Shown: positions 39,615 through 48,188, counted from the stretch's first letter. The stretch is DNA of 64,000 nucleotides from Actinoplanes sp. KI2 (GCF_025630775.1 NZ_JAOSZE010000003.1:1-64000), one strand, 5' to 3'. Numbers and translations: made by a program. Notes: a model not told the origin generated them from the sequence alone.

Positions 39615-40875
39615 ATCCATTCGGCGATGTCGGCGACCACGGCTTGGTCCACGTGCTGGGCCGCCTCGTACTCGGCCGGTCGGGATGGTCCGTCGCCGGT
39701 GAAGAACAGGTGGTTGTCGGCGTCGTGGACGCGGATCGTGACGCCGGGGCGATCGGCGAGGCCGGCCCGCCAGCGGGCCAGGTCGTCGTCGACGGTCGCC
39801 TGGTAGTCGCGGCCGCCCTGCAGGATCAGCATCGGCCTGCCGAGCGTCGCGGCGGTCGCGGCCGGGTCGTAGCCGCGCAGGTCCAGCCAGTACGACGCGG
39901 GCACACCGAACGGCAGCTCGCCGGCGGGTGTGCCGGGGGAGAGATCGGGGCTGTCCACCGCCCGGGCCTGCCGGGTGACCGTGTCGATGAGCGGCTGGGA
40001 GGCGGCGGCGGTGGCCGGGTCCAGCGAGGCGAGATAGCGGAACTGCCGGACCGCCGACCAGTGCATCGGCTGCGCTCCGCCGGCGAAGATGACCAGCCCG
40101 GCGAGGGCCGGGTCGGCGGCGGCGACCCGCGGGGCGACGGTGCCGCCGAGGCTGTGGCCGAGAATGAAGATCCGCTCCGGGTCGACGCCCGGCCGGTGCC
40201 GCAGGAGCTCGGCGGCGGCGAGGGCATGGTGCAGGTACTCGTCGTTCACGGTGAAGCCGGCGGCCGCGGCGACCAGGCCGGGGTGGGCGAAGGTGACCTT
40301 GTCGAACCGCAGCGTGGCGATGCCCCGGGTGGCCAGGCCCCAGGCGAGATCCTTGAACGGCTTGTTCCGCCCGATGGTCTCGTCCCGGTCCAGCGGCCCG
40401 GAACCGGCGAGCAGCACGATCGCGGGGTGCGGTCCCGGCGCGGCCGGCCGGGTCAGGGTGCCGGGGACGGCGAGGGGGCCGTCGCCGACCGTCACGTCCT
40501 CCTCGGACAGTGCGCCGGAATCCACGTATCCGGGCGGCTGCCACTCCTGCATCGGCTGGGCCGCCTCCGGCCCGGCGATCTGCAGCGACGTCAGCCAGCC
40601 GCCGGGACCGAGGCCAGCACGGTCACCGCGCCGCCGGCCAGGGTCACCGGCACCCGGACCAGCGTGCCGGTGGCGCCGGCCAGCTCGATCACCGGCTCGC
40701 CGATCGAACTGACCGCGCCGTGCCGGTCGAGCTCGGCCTGCCACGCGGCCCGCATCGTCTCGGGCGTCACCAGGACGCGCAGGTTCGGCGGGAACATGTC
40801 GGGAATCTCGGCGAACCGGCCGGCCCGCAGCAGCTCCACGAGCTTCGCGCCGGTGTCCGCGGGTGAGGTCGGCAT
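39596..40875 (-). pseudogene. DUF3887-alpha/beta hydrolase fusion gene with a frameshift
   Basis: ATG 40875 begins a ~95-residue DUF3887-like domain ('ELLRAGRFAEIPDMFP' ... 'AGGAVTVLASVPAAG') that stops at 40591. One base out of frame, from about 40605, the text continues 'GGWLTSLQIAGPE' into a full alpha/beta hydrolase (nucleophile motif 'GHSLGGTVAPRV', acid and His near 'DADNHLFF') to 39596. DUF3887 is normally fused to this hydrolase type, so a single-base change near 40595-40610 has split the gene, or the base is a sequencing error. The hydrolase alone could start at ATG 40552 (318 residues). It is downstream of the regulator at 40875-41531, with overlapping stop and start (TGATG). Confidence 0.75.
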
Positions 40876-41531
40876 CAGGACGTCCTCGGCTTCCGCTCGG
40901 TGGTTCGGTCGTCCGCGTCCTCTTGGTGGCTCGCGTCCTCTGGGTGATTCGCGTCCTCTGGGTGATTCGCGTCCTCTGGGTGATTCGCGTCCTCTGGGTG
41001 ATTCGCGTCCTCGCCGGGAAGGAGCACGGTGGCGAGGATGCGGCGTTTGCGGCCCGCGCGGGGCGGGTTGGCGGCGGCCGGCTGCAAGACGCGCAGGAGG
41101 TCGCCCAGCAGGGTGGCGAACTCGTCGTCGTCGAGCCACAGTCCGGCCAGCCGGAAGCTCGCCTGATCGCGGATCGGGTCGACGTGGTCGCGGGCCAGGT
41201 AGCGGTCGACGTCGCCGATCAGGGTCGCCACGAACGCGAGGAACGCCTGGCGCAGGTCCTCGCGACTCATCGCCGCGACCTGGTCGGCCGTGATCAGGGC
41301 GGCGCTGGCGCGCAGCACGTACGTGCGCTCGGTCGCCCCGCGCACCGACTGCTCGGCGACCACCTGCAGCACGCCGGCCTCGACCAGGCGGGCGACCTGG
41401 CGGTACAGCGTGGCGTGCGGCACGTCGGCGAGCTCCGCGGCCAGCTGCCCGGTGGTCAACGCCCGGTCCCCGAGAAATGCCTGCACGATCCGCAGCCGTA
41501 CGGGATGAAGCAGCAGATCCGCCGACGCCAC
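40875..41531 (-). CDS. ArsR-like winged-HTH regulator with DANHPE repeat tail
   Basis: A 218-residue protein. The N-terminal winged HTH 'DLLLHPVRLRIVQAFLGDRALTTGQLAAELADVPHATLYRQVARLVEAGVL' fits the ArsR/HTH_20 class. A helical middle follows, then a C-terminal tail of five to six DANHPE-like hexapeptides encoded by an 18-bp tandem repeat. It is co-transcribed with the hydrolase gene and divergent from a small membrane protein; the palindrome at 41560-41577 is its likely operator. Confidence 0.85.
   Translation of the reverse strand: MASADLLLHPVRLRIVQAFLGDRALTTGQLAAELADVPHATLYRQVARLVEAGVLQVVAEQSVRGATERTYVLRASAALITADQVAAMSREDLRQAFLAFVATLIGDVDRYLARDHVDPIRDQASFRLAGLWLDDDEFATLLGDLLRVLQPAAANPPRAGRKRRILATVLLPGEDANHPEDANHPEDANHPEDANHPEDASHQEDADDRTTERKPRTS
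40929..41012 (-). repeat. 18-bp tandem repeat in the regulator's 3' end
   Basis: Four exact copies and partial flanking copies of TGATTCGCGTCCTCTGGG encode the acidic DANHPE hexapeptide repeats. The 18-bp period preserves the frame. Confidence 0.92.
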
Positions 41532-41559
41532 GCTGTCCCCCTAGCCAACCGGTATCAGC

Positions 41560-41577
41560 AACGATAGCATTATCGTT
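41560..41577. promoter_or_regulatory. Operator-like palindrome AACGATA-N4-TATCGTT
   Basis: Two perfect 7-bp half-sites separated by GCAT lie between the divergent winged-HTH regulator (start 41531) and the small membrane protein (start 41601). Spacing and AT-richness fit an ArsR-class binding site overlapping both promoters. Confidence 0.65.
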
Positions 41578-41600
41578 CTTGAGATTGGTAGGGATGCGTG

Positions 41601-41807
41601 GTGACCGAGGCAGATCTCTTCACGGCCCTGATCAGCGTGCTGGCGATCGGCGCCCTGATCGTGTGGTTTGACCTGCGCTGCCTGGCCGACCTGCGCCAGA
41701 CCAGCGACGCGCGGCTGCGCTACCTCACCCGCGACGCATGGGCACTGGTCATCATCTTCGCGTTCCCGTTCGGCCCGTTTCTCTACCTGGCCTGCGGCAA
41801 GCAGTGA
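41601..41807 (+). CDS. Small membrane protein (phospholipase D-nuclease N-terminal-like)
   Basis: A 68-residue protein with two membrane helices ('LFTALISVLAIGALIVWFDL' and 'WALVIIFAFPFGPFLYLACG'). The layout resembles the PLDc_N family, small proteins often linked to efflux or stress regulators. GGTAGGG lies 7 nt before GTG 41601. It is probably controlled by the divergent winged-HTH regulator through the palindrome between them. Confidence 0.75.
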   Translation: MTEADLFTALISVLAIGALIVWFDLRCLADLRQTSDARLRYLTRDAWALVIIFAFPFGPFLYLACGKQ

Positions 41808-41814
41808 GTCGCGG

Positions 41815-41897
41815 TGCGGAAGGGGGGACTCGAACCCCCACGTCCTCTCGGACACGGGCACCTAAAACCCGCGCGGCTGCCATTTCGCCACTCCCGC
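41815..41897 (-). tRNA. tRNA-Leu (UAG anticodon)
   Basis: On the minus strand the acceptor stem GCGGGAG pairs with CTTCCGC, the anticodon arm CGGGT-TTTAGGT-GCCCG gives anticodon UAG with G37, a long variable arm is present (TGTCCGAGAGGACG region) and the T-arm reads GGGGGTTCGAGTCCCCC. Length is 83 nt, normal for leucine tRNA. The 3' CCA is not fully encoded (ACCG follows the acceptor stem). Confidence 0.95.
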
Positions 41898-41947
41898 CCG
41901 AATCGCCACACGGGCCATTCGTTGAGGAGAGTCTAAACGGTCCCAGG

Positions 41948-42835
41948 TCAAGCCATGGTCACGGCCGCGTCGATCCGGTCCTGCTGAGTGCCGAGGCCCG
42001 CTTCGCGAAGAATGGTGGCGACCGTACTGCCCGGGACGACGATCGGCCCGGGCTCGCGGCGCCCTAGCGCGATCGCGATCTTGCGCGGCCCGAGCAGAGG
42101 ATGTCCCAGCGCGAACGCGACGATCTCGGCACGGTGCGCGACCCGCGGGCGCGGCCTCCGCGGCGCCGGCTCGAGCGACCCCCGCTCGGCGAACCGACGC
42201 CGCAGCTCATACACGTGGCCGGGGCTGCACCCGATCGCCCGCGCCGCGTCGGCGACCGTCATCTCGCGCCGCCCGACAAGGGCGAGGATCTCCAGCTTGT
42301 TTTCGCTCGCCGGCGGCCCGACGGGCTCACCGAGGTCGTCGACGCGGGTCAGCGGAACACGATGTCGCGGCCGGTTGCGGCCGGCATAGTTCGCCGTCTG
42401 GGTGTGGCAGTTCGGGCAGAGGAATCGAAGGTTCTCCGCCCGGCAATCCCAGAAGCGACCGTCGACGTGATCGACTTGGAGGGTCAGCGGGCGTTCGTTC
42501 CACACGTCGCCGATGTCGCAAGCGGCGCATCGGTACGGCCGGCCCGCCTCCTCCAACGCGCGGCGCAGCACAGTCGGCGACTGGCGCTTGGCCTCGGGCG
42601 TTCGCAAGACCAGGATCTCGGCGGCTGGTCGGCGGCGTGGACTGACCGCGCCGCGGGCGTGGCCGCTGCCGACGAAGTGTGAGGTGTCGATGCCACAGTG
42701 GGCGATCCGGCGGCGGAGATGGGCGTGCGCGCCACCGTTGAGCGGGATACCGAGGTGACGAAGCACGCCGGCCATCGTGGTGGACGCGGCGACTGCCTCG
42801 GCGAGGACCTCGCGGGTGTATTTCACGTACGGCAT
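41948..42835 (-). CDS. HNH endonuclease with DNA-binding HTH segments
   Basis: A 295-residue protein. An HNH module is visible: 'YRCAACDIGD' (first zinc Cys pair), 'LTLQVDHVDGRFWDCRAENLRFLCPNCHTQT' (catalytic DH, Asn, second Cys pair). The C-terminal part has two HTH-like segments, 'TVADAARAIGCSPGHVYELRRRF' and the transposase-like 'GPRKIAIALGRREPG...STVATILREAGL'. The N-terminal 'EVLAEAVAASTTMAGVLRHLGI' is also HTH-like and common in actinobacterial HNH proteins. It lies 50 bp upstream of tRNA-Leu on the same strand. Function, mobile or host, is unknown. Confidence 0.85.
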   Translation of the reverse strand: MPYVKYTREVLAEAVAASTTMAGVLRHLGIPLNGGAHAHLRRRIAHCGIDTSHFVGSGHARGAVSPRRRPAAEILVLRTPEAKRQSPTVLRRALEEAGRPYRCAACDIGDVWNERPLTLQVDHVDGRFWDCRAENLRFLCPNCHTQTANYAGRNRPRHRVPLTRVDDLGEPVGPPASENKLEILALVGRREMTVADAARAIGCSPGHVYELRRRFAERGSLEPAPRRPRPRVAHRAEIVAFALGHPLLGPRKIAIALGRREPGPIVVPGSTVATILREAGLGTQQDRIDAAVTMA

Positions 42836-43021
42836 GGTCGTAACGTACCGACCGGGTATGACGGGAACGTCAGATATCTGGTCGGCATCTCCGGCACGGC
42901 GGCCGCCTCGCGGATCGATACCGCATGACGGCCGCCGTGGGACAGGGGGACCGGAACCTGTCGGTCGGAGTGACTTGCCGTGAATGATCGGCAGCCGACG
43001 GGCCGACCTGCGGAAAATCGA

Positions 43022-43498
43022 TCAGTCGATTCCGAGATCGCGGCGCAGCTTGGCGACGTGGCCGGTGGCCTTCACGTTGTAGAGGGCGCGCTCGATCTTG
43101 CCGTCCTCGTCGATCACGAAGGTCGAGCGGATCACGCCCTGCACGGTGCGGCCGTAGTTCTGCTTTTCGCCGAACGCCCCGTACGCCGTCAGGACGCTCC
43201 TGTCCTCGTCGCTGACCAGCGGGAACGTGATGGCGTCGCGCTCGCGGAACTTGGCCAGCTTGGCCGGCGCGTCGGGGGAGATGCCGATCACCTCGTAGCC
43301 CGCGGCGCGCAGCGACGCCAGCGAGTCGCGGAAGTCGCACGCCTGGGTGGTGCACCCGGGGGTCATCGCGGCCGGGTACGCATACAGCACGACCTTGCGG
43401 CCGCGCAGGTCCTTGAGGGTGAGCCGGTCACCGTTGTCGGTGGGCAGCGAGAAGTCGGGCGCGTCGTCGCCGGCGGCGAGTCGGGCGGTCTCAGTCAT
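43022..43498 (-). CDS. bcp: Thioredoxin-dependent thiol peroxidase (peroxiredoxin Q)
   Basis: A 158-residue AhpC/TSA-family enzyme that reduces peroxides. The peroxidatic cysteine lies in 'YAYPAAMTPGCTTQACDFRDSL' and the resolving Cys five residues later (CxxxxC), the PrxQ pattern; 'FGEKQNYGRTVQGVIRSTFVIDEDGKI' is the conserved latter part. ATG 43498 overlaps the stop of the upstream membrane-protein gene (ATGA), making it the last gene of a four-gene redox operon. Confidence 0.95.
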   Translation of the reverse strand: MTETARLAAGDDAPDFSLPTDNGDRLTLKDLRGRKVVLYAYPAAMTPGCTTQACDFRDSLASLRAAGYEVIGISPDAPAKLAKFRERDAITFPLVSDEDRSVLTAYGAFGEKQNYGRTVQGVIRSTFVIDEDGKIERALYNVKATGHVAKLRRDLGID

Positions 43499-44496
43499 GC
43501 GACGACCATAGTCCGATCCGCCGACACTTCCGGGCGGACCGGAGGCGGGGTCGCACGCAGGCGCATCACCCCGGTCGCGGTCATCGCGACGCCGACGCCG
43601 AGCGCCACCGCCACGAAGGCCCGGGACAGCGTGGCCGGCCCGGCCGTGGGCAGCACCGCGGCCCCGAACACGGCGGTCTGCGCGAATCCGGCGAACAGCG
43701 CCAGACAGGCGCCGGAGAGGGCCAGGAAGAACGGCGGATGCCGGAACGCCGCGGCGAGCGAGAGCAGCCCGGCCAGCACCAGAGCCGAGGACGGGGCGAC
43801 GCCGTCGAGGATGGTGCTCACGGCGTACGCAAGCGGGCAAAGACCACCGATGAGCGCAACCGGCCGCAGTGTCCTTGGCCACCGTCTGAGCAGGGCGAAA
43901 GTCAGCACGGCGAGCAGCCCGGCGAAAGCCCACCAGAGCCCGGTACGCGGCGGGGGCTGCCAGTCGAGGGTGCCGTCGATCGCGAAGACCCGGGTTTGTT
44001 CGCGCAGCGGAACACTCCAGTCGCGGAGGCGATGCGCGTGCGCGGGATCGGCGGCCGCCGCCGGCGGCAGGCCGGGGCTGAGCCAATGGGTGCGCCGGTC
44101 GTGCCAGCGCACCGTGGTCGCGGACGAGAGCTTTCGCCAACTGGGCGGTGCGGTGGGATCCGCGGCGGCGGGCACCGGGTGGTCGCCGCTCGAGGTCTCG
44201 TTGAGGTACGCCGCGGGCGAGTTGACGTTCTGCCAGGTGCCGTCGGGACGGATGTCCAGGTACGGCTCGCCGGAGTAGCCGAGCACCTCGACCGAGTGCC
44301 CGGTCGTGTTGCTCAGCTCGAGCCGCGCTCCGGCCTCGACCGTGCGGACTCGCAACCCCGGCTCGGGCGTGCTGATCCCGGTGATCCGGGTGCGATAGGC
44401 GGTCGCGTCGGGGGTGTCGCCGCCGTGCGCGTACGCGGGCGTGGCCGGCGCGAGGAGCGCGCCGGCCACGACCACCAGATGGATCAGGCGTCTCAC
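43495..44496 (-). CDS. Secreted/membrane protein with C-terminal helices
   Basis: A 333-residue protein with a signal peptide ('LIHLVVVAGALLAPATPAYAHG'), an extracytoplasmic beta-rich domain ('GLRVRTVEAGARLELSNTTGHSVEVLGYSGEPYLDI') and about five C-terminal membrane helices from residue ~195. It resembles actinobacterial proteins found near CopC-like or DsbA-like genes; its exact function is unknown. GTG 44496 overlaps the DsbA-like stop by GTGA, tying it to the redox operon. Confidence 0.8.
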   Translation of the reverse strand: MRRLIHLVVVAGALLAPATPAYAHGGDTPDATAYRTRITGISTPEPGLRVRTVEAGARLELSNTTGHSVEVLGYSGEPYLDIRPDGTWQNVNSPAAYLNETSSGDHPVPAAADPTAPPSWRKLSSATTVRWHDRRTHWLSPGLPPAAAADPAHAHRLRDWSVPLREQTRVFAIDGTLDWQPPPRTGLWWAFAGLLAVLTFALLRRWPRTLRPVALIGGLCPLAYAVSTILDGVAPSSALVLAGLLSLAAAFRHPPFFLALSGACLALFAGFAQTAVFGAAVLPTAGPATLSRAFVAVALGVGVAMTATGVMRLRATPPPVRPEVSADRTMVVA

Positions 44497-45236
44497 CCTT
44501 GGGCCGCCTCCACGGTCTTCGCCAGCAGGTCGTGAGTGGGTACCGAGCCGTTGGGGCCGGTCAGCTGCTTGCCGTCGACGACGATCGTAGGCGTGCCGGT
44601 GAAGCCGCGGGACGCGAACGTGTCGGTGACCGTGGCGACCCACGGGTCATAGGTCTTGTCGGTGACCGCCGTGGCGAACGTGTCGCCGAGGCCGACCGAC
44701 TTGCCCAGCTCGATCAGCTTGGCGTCGGTGAGGCCGCTGCTGCCCTCCTGCGGCTGGTTGGCGTAGAGGACGTCGTGAAACTCCTTGAACTTGCCATCCT
44801 GAGCCGCCGCGGCCGCGGCGCCGGCCGCCCGGGTCGAGTACCTCGTGCCGTTCGAGGACTCGTCGAGGATCGCCACCGTGTGGTACCGCACGGTCACCTT
44901 CTTGTCGGCGACCAACTGGTTGATCGTCGCCTCGGCGTCGTTCTCGAACTGGTGGCAGATCGGACACATGAAGTCCTCGTACAGGTCGATCGTGACCGGC
45001 CCGGTGCCGATCGCGAACGCGGTGCCCCCGTCGACCGCGACGCTCGGCGTGACGACCTTGTCGGCGGTGGTCTTCGCCTGGTTGGCGTAGATGCCGAACC
45101 CGATCAACCCCGCGATCACCAGTACGGCCACCACGGCCACCGACGTCCAGATCGTCACCTGACGGCGCTTGGCGGCCGCCTTCTGCTGCTCGACGATCCG
45201 CCGGGCCGCGGCGCGGTCCCGTTGTGCCTTGCTCAT
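44493..45236 (-). CDS. Membrane-anchored DsbA-like thiol-disulphide oxidoreductase
   Basis: A 247-residue protein with a basic cytoplasmic N-terminus, one membrane anchor ('VAVVAVLVIAGLIGFGIY') and an external thioredoxin/DsbA domain with the redox-active CPIC in 'IDLYEDFMCPICHQFE' and cis-Pro in 'RGFTGTPTIVVDGKQL'. It would oxidise or isomerise disulphides in exported proteins. Start and stop overlap both neighbours by 4 bp; the MauE-like protein upstream probably supplies or removes electrons. Confidence 0.92.
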   Translation of the reverse strand: MSKAQRDRAAARRIVEQQKAAAKRRQVTIWTSVAVVAVLVIAGLIGFGIYANQAKTTADKVVTPSVAVDGGTAFAIGTGPVTIDLYEDFMCPICHQFENDAEATINQLVADKKVTVRYHTVAILDESSNGTRYSTRAAGAAAAAAQDGKFKEFHDVLYANQPQEGSSGLTDAKLIELGKSVGLGDTFATAVTDKTYDPWVATVTDTFASRGFTGTPTIVVDGKQLTGPNGSVPTHDLLAKTVEAAQG

Positions 45237-45727
45237 CGTTCTCCCATCAAAAGCCCATCCAGCGAGAACCTGGTGCGCGGCTGGACCAGCAGAAGTCCGG
45301 CGAGGATCAGGAAGCCGACGTCGCGCAGGACCTCCCGGCCGTACTCCGCGGTGCGCCCGGCGGCCAGGTCGCCGCCCTTGCTGAAGCAGCCGCAGTCGAT
45401 CTGCAACCCGCGGGCCCACGCCGACACGATCCCGGCGATGAAGACCACCAGCAGCACCGCGGCGATGGCCGCGCTGAGGCGGACGGCCAGGCCGATCAGC
45501 AGGAGCAGGCCGAGCGCGATCTCCAGAAACGGCTGGACCGCACCGATGACCTTGGCGGTGTCGTAGGAGAACAGCCGGTACGCGTTCACCGCGCGGCCGG
45601 CGGCGGCCAGATCGTCCACCTTGAGCAGTCCCGCGGTCAGGAAGACCGCGGCGAGGCCGAGCCGTGCCACCGTGGAGATCCACGGCCAGACCGCCGTCCT
45701 CGGGGCAGACAACTGCCTCGTTTCCAT
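45233..45727 (-). CDS. MauE/DoxX-like membrane redox protein
   Basis: A 164-residue protein with four membrane helices and the cytoplasm/membrane-edge 'LQIDCGCFSKGGD' Cys-x-Cys segment typical of MauE/DoxX redox proteins. In methylamine dehydrogenase systems MauE helps maturation with a thioredoxin-like partner (MauD); here a DsbA-like gene follows with a 4-bp overlap, fitting a disulphide relay. ATG 45727 is preferred to GTG 45733. Confidence 0.88.
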   Translation of the reverse strand: METRQLSAPRTAVWPWISTVARLGLAAVFLTAGLLKVDDLAAAGRAVNAYRLFSYDTAKVIGAVQPFLEIALGLLLLIGLAVRLSAAIAAVLLVVFIAGIVSAWARGLQIDCGCFSKGGDLAAGRTAEYGREVLRDVGFLILAGLLLVQPRTRFSLDGLLMGER

Positions 45728-45832
45728 CGTCACGCCCTGTTGGTCGAAGTCGTCACCGCCCAGGTTCCCTCAGTCTGCTGTGGTTTTTCTGGGAGCCGGC
45801 AGGGCCTTTCTACCCCTTTTGGACCGCGCGTT

Positions 45833-46381
45833 TCAGACCGCGCGCGCCTGGGCGACGGCGGTGACGAGCTCGTCGCGGGCCCGGGCCACCCGGGAGCGGA
45901 TGGTGCCGACCGGCACCTCCTCGACCGCGGCCGCCTCGGCGTAGGAGAGACCGAGCACCTGGGTGAGCACGAACGCGGTGCGCCGCTCCTCGCCGAGCCG
46001 GCCGAGCAGGTCGGTGGCGCTCAGCCGGTGGGCCGGGTCGGGCGCGGGCAGCTCGGTGCCGGCCTGCGCGGCCAGCCGGGCGTCGAGCCGCCGGCGGCGG
46101 ACCACGGCGCGGAGGTGGTCGGCGCAGGTGCGCCGGGCGATGCCCAGCAGCCAGGTGCGCGCGGAGGACCGGCCCTCGAACCCGGGCAGCGCCTTGAACG
46201 CCCGCAGGAAGGTCTCCTGGGTGAGGTCGTCGGCGGCGCCGGGGTCGACCAGCGCGGCGGTGAATCGCCACACCTCGGCCTGGGTCGCCCGGACGAACGC
46301 GGACTGGGCGGCGGCGTCGCCGGCACCGGCGGCCAGCGCGAGCTCCGTGGTCGAATCGTGGTCGTTTGCGCCCGCCGTCAT
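45833..46381 (-). CDS. ECF-type RNA polymerase sigma factor (SigC-like)
   Basis: A 182-residue ECF sigma factor. Region 2 is 'DLTQETFLRAFKALPGFEGRSSARTWLLGIARRTCADHLR', region 4 is 'RRTAFVLTQVLGLSYAEAAAVEEVPVGTIRSRVARARDEL'. No anti-sigma gene is adjacent. It is divergent from a copper-related CopC-CopD gene with 113 bp between, and M. tuberculosis SigC also relates to copper, so control of copper uptake is a plausible inference only. ATG 46381 was chosen at the start of the conserved part. Confidence 0.9.
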   Translation of the reverse strand: MTAGANDHDSTTELALAAGAGDAAAQSAFVRATQAEVWRFTAALVDPGAADDLTQETFLRAFKALPGFEGRSSARTWLLGIARRTCADHLRAVVRRRRLDARLAAQAGTELPAPDPAHRLSATDLLGRLGEERRTAFVLTQVLGLSYAEAAAVEEVPVGTIRSRVARARDELVTAVAQARAV

Positions 46382-46494
46382 GAGCGGCCATGGTACGGGA
46401 AGCAGAACTGTCGGGGGCCTCTGGAACCATGTGGGGCGCATCGGCGACTACCCGCCGGTGGGCAGTTCCGACCGGATCGTGGAGCATGGCGCGC

Positions 46495-48144
46495 ATGACT
46501 TTTGATCGTCGCCGGGCCTTGGCGGGCGCCGCCGGCCTGTTGCTCGGGCTGTTCGGCGTGCTGCTCGCGGCCGCGCCGGCCAGCGCGCACGCGGCGCTGG
46601 TGGCCACCGACCCGGGCAACGGCACGATCGTGCCCGACGCGCCGAACAAGGTGACGCTGACCTTCAGCGAGTCGGTGCAGCTGGTCAGCGGCAAGATCCA
46701 GGTGCTGGCGCCGGACAACTCCCGGGCCGACCAGGGCGAGCCCACGGCGAGCGGCAACACCGTGACGATCCCGCTGCGCTCGGGCGGCGGCCGGGGGACG
46801 TACCTGGTCAGCTATCGGGTGATCTCGGCCGACAGCCACCCGGTCGGTGGCAGCTTCACCTATTCGGTGGGCGCCGCGTCGACGCCGCCGTCGGCAGCCG
46901 TCAACGACACCAAGGTCGACCCGGTGGTCCGGGTGCTCATCCCGGTGGCCAAATACCTGGGGTACGCCGGGCTCGTGTTCCTGGTCGGCCCGGCGCTGGT
47001 GCTGGCACTGCTCTGGCCGCACCGGTTGAGCCGCCGCGGGCCGGCCCGGGTGGTCTGGACCGGCATGGGTCTGGTGACGTTGAGCACCCTGATGGCGATC
47101 TGGCTGCAGGTGCCCTACTCACTCGGGACCGGGCTGTTCGACGTACGCGTGGGTGATCTGCGCGATGTGCTCGGCAGCACGTTCGGCGCGGTGATGCTGG
47201 TGCGGCTCGGCGTGCTGTGCGCGGCGGCGTTCCTGCTCCGCCCGCTGCTGCGCGGCTCGGGCGCGGAGTCCAAAACCGATCTCGCCCTGCTCGGGGTCCT
47301 CGGCGTGGCCGCGCTGGCCACCTGGCCCCTGACCGGGCACCCCACCGCCTCCCCGGTGGCCGGCGTCTCGGTGGTGGTCGACGCGATCCACCTGGCCGCC
47401 ATGTCGGTGTGGCTGGGCGGGCTGGTCATGCTGGCCGGCTTCCTGCTGCGCCAGGCGAACGAGCGGGAGCTCGCGGCGATCCTGCCGATCTGGTCGCGCT
47501 GGGCGTCGACGGCGGTGACCGCGCTGATCCTGGCCGGCGTGGTGCAGGCGCTGGTGGAGGTGTCCTCGCTGGATGGGCTGGTCAACAGCACGTACGGGCG
47601 GTTGATCCTGGTCAAGGTCGCGCTCGCGGCCGGTGTGCTCGTGGTGGCCTGGTTCTCCCGGCGGATCGTGAAGTCCCGCGCGGCCGAGGAGAAACCGCGC
47701 GGCCTGCGCCGGTTGGTCGGGGTCGAGTTGGCGATCACGGCGGTGGTGCTGGGCGTGACCTCGGTGCTGGTGCAGATCGCGCCGCCGCGCACCGCCGAGG
47801 CGGCCGACACCGGCTCCACCACCTCGACCGTGAGCCAGACGCTGACCAGCAGCACGATGGCCATCCAGGTGGACATCTTCCCGGCCACCACCGGGAACAA
47901 CTCGATTCACCTGTACGCGTACACGCCGGACAACAAGCCCCTCACGGTCGTGGAGTGGTCCGGGTCGGCCGCGCTGCCGGCCAAGGGCATCGAGCCGATC
48001 CAGATCCCGCTGCTGCGGATCACCGACTTCCACGCGATCGGCGACGTCGCGCTGCCGCAGGCGGGTCAGTGGACGTTCAAGTTCACCGCGCGAACGAGCG
48101 ACGTCGATGAGCAGACGCTCACCATGACCGCCACCATCTCCTGA
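46495..48144 (+). CDS. CopC-CopD fusion, copper-binding/transport protein
   Basis: A 549-residue protein: signal peptide (about 1-28, ending ASAHA), a CopC domain whose N-terminal His follows cleavage ('AHAALVATDPGNGTIV') with 'VISADSHPVGGSFTYSVG' supplying the second copper-binding site, then a CopD domain of eight or so helices ('HLAAMSVWLGGLVMLAGFLL' carries the conserved His/Trp) and a C-terminal extracytoplasmic domain. It takes part in periplasmic copper handling and import. GGAG lies 10 nt before ATG 46495. A terminator follows. Confidence 0.92.
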   Translation: MTFDRRRALAGAAGLLLGLFGVLLAAAPASAHAALVATDPGNGTIVPDAPNKVTLTFSESVQLVSGKIQVLAPDNSRADQGEPTASGNTVTIPLRSGGGRGTYLVSYRVISADSHPVGGSFTYSVGAASTPPSAAVNDTKVDPVVRVLIPVAKYLGYAGLVFLVGPALVLALLWPHRLSRRGPARVVWTGMGLVTLSTLMAIWLQVPYSLGTGLFDVRVGDLRDVLGSTFGAVMLVRLGVLCAAAFLLRPLLRGSGAESKTDLALLGVLGVAALATWPLTGHPTASPVAGVSVVVDAIHLAAMSVWLGGLVMLAGFLLRQANERELAAILPIWSRWASTAVTALILAGVVQALVEVSSLDGLVNSTYGRLILVKVALAAGVLVVAWFSRRIVKSRAAEEKPRGLRRLVGVELAITAVVLGVTSVLVQIAPPRTAEAADTGSTTSTVSQTLTSSTMAIQVDIFPATTGNNSIHLYAYTPDNKPLTVVEWSGSAALPAKGIEPIQIPLLRITDFHAIGDVALPQAGQWTFKFTARTSDVDEQTLTMTATIS

Positions 48145-48156
48145 CATACGGCGCTC

Positions 48157-48188
48157 ACGGCCCGGGCCTCGGAGGAGGTCCGGGCCGT
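48157..48188 (+). terminator. Hairpin terminator after the CopC-CopD gene
   Basis: ACGGCCCGG (48157-48165) pairs with CCGGGCCGT (48180-48188) 13 bp after the stop codon, followed by TCTCGT. Confidence 0.75.

Noticed and set aside
42836..43021. Searched for a small gene or riboswitch between the HNH and bcp genes
   Set aside because: Only short frames with poor codon bias and no stable conserved-looking structure were found; reported as empty.
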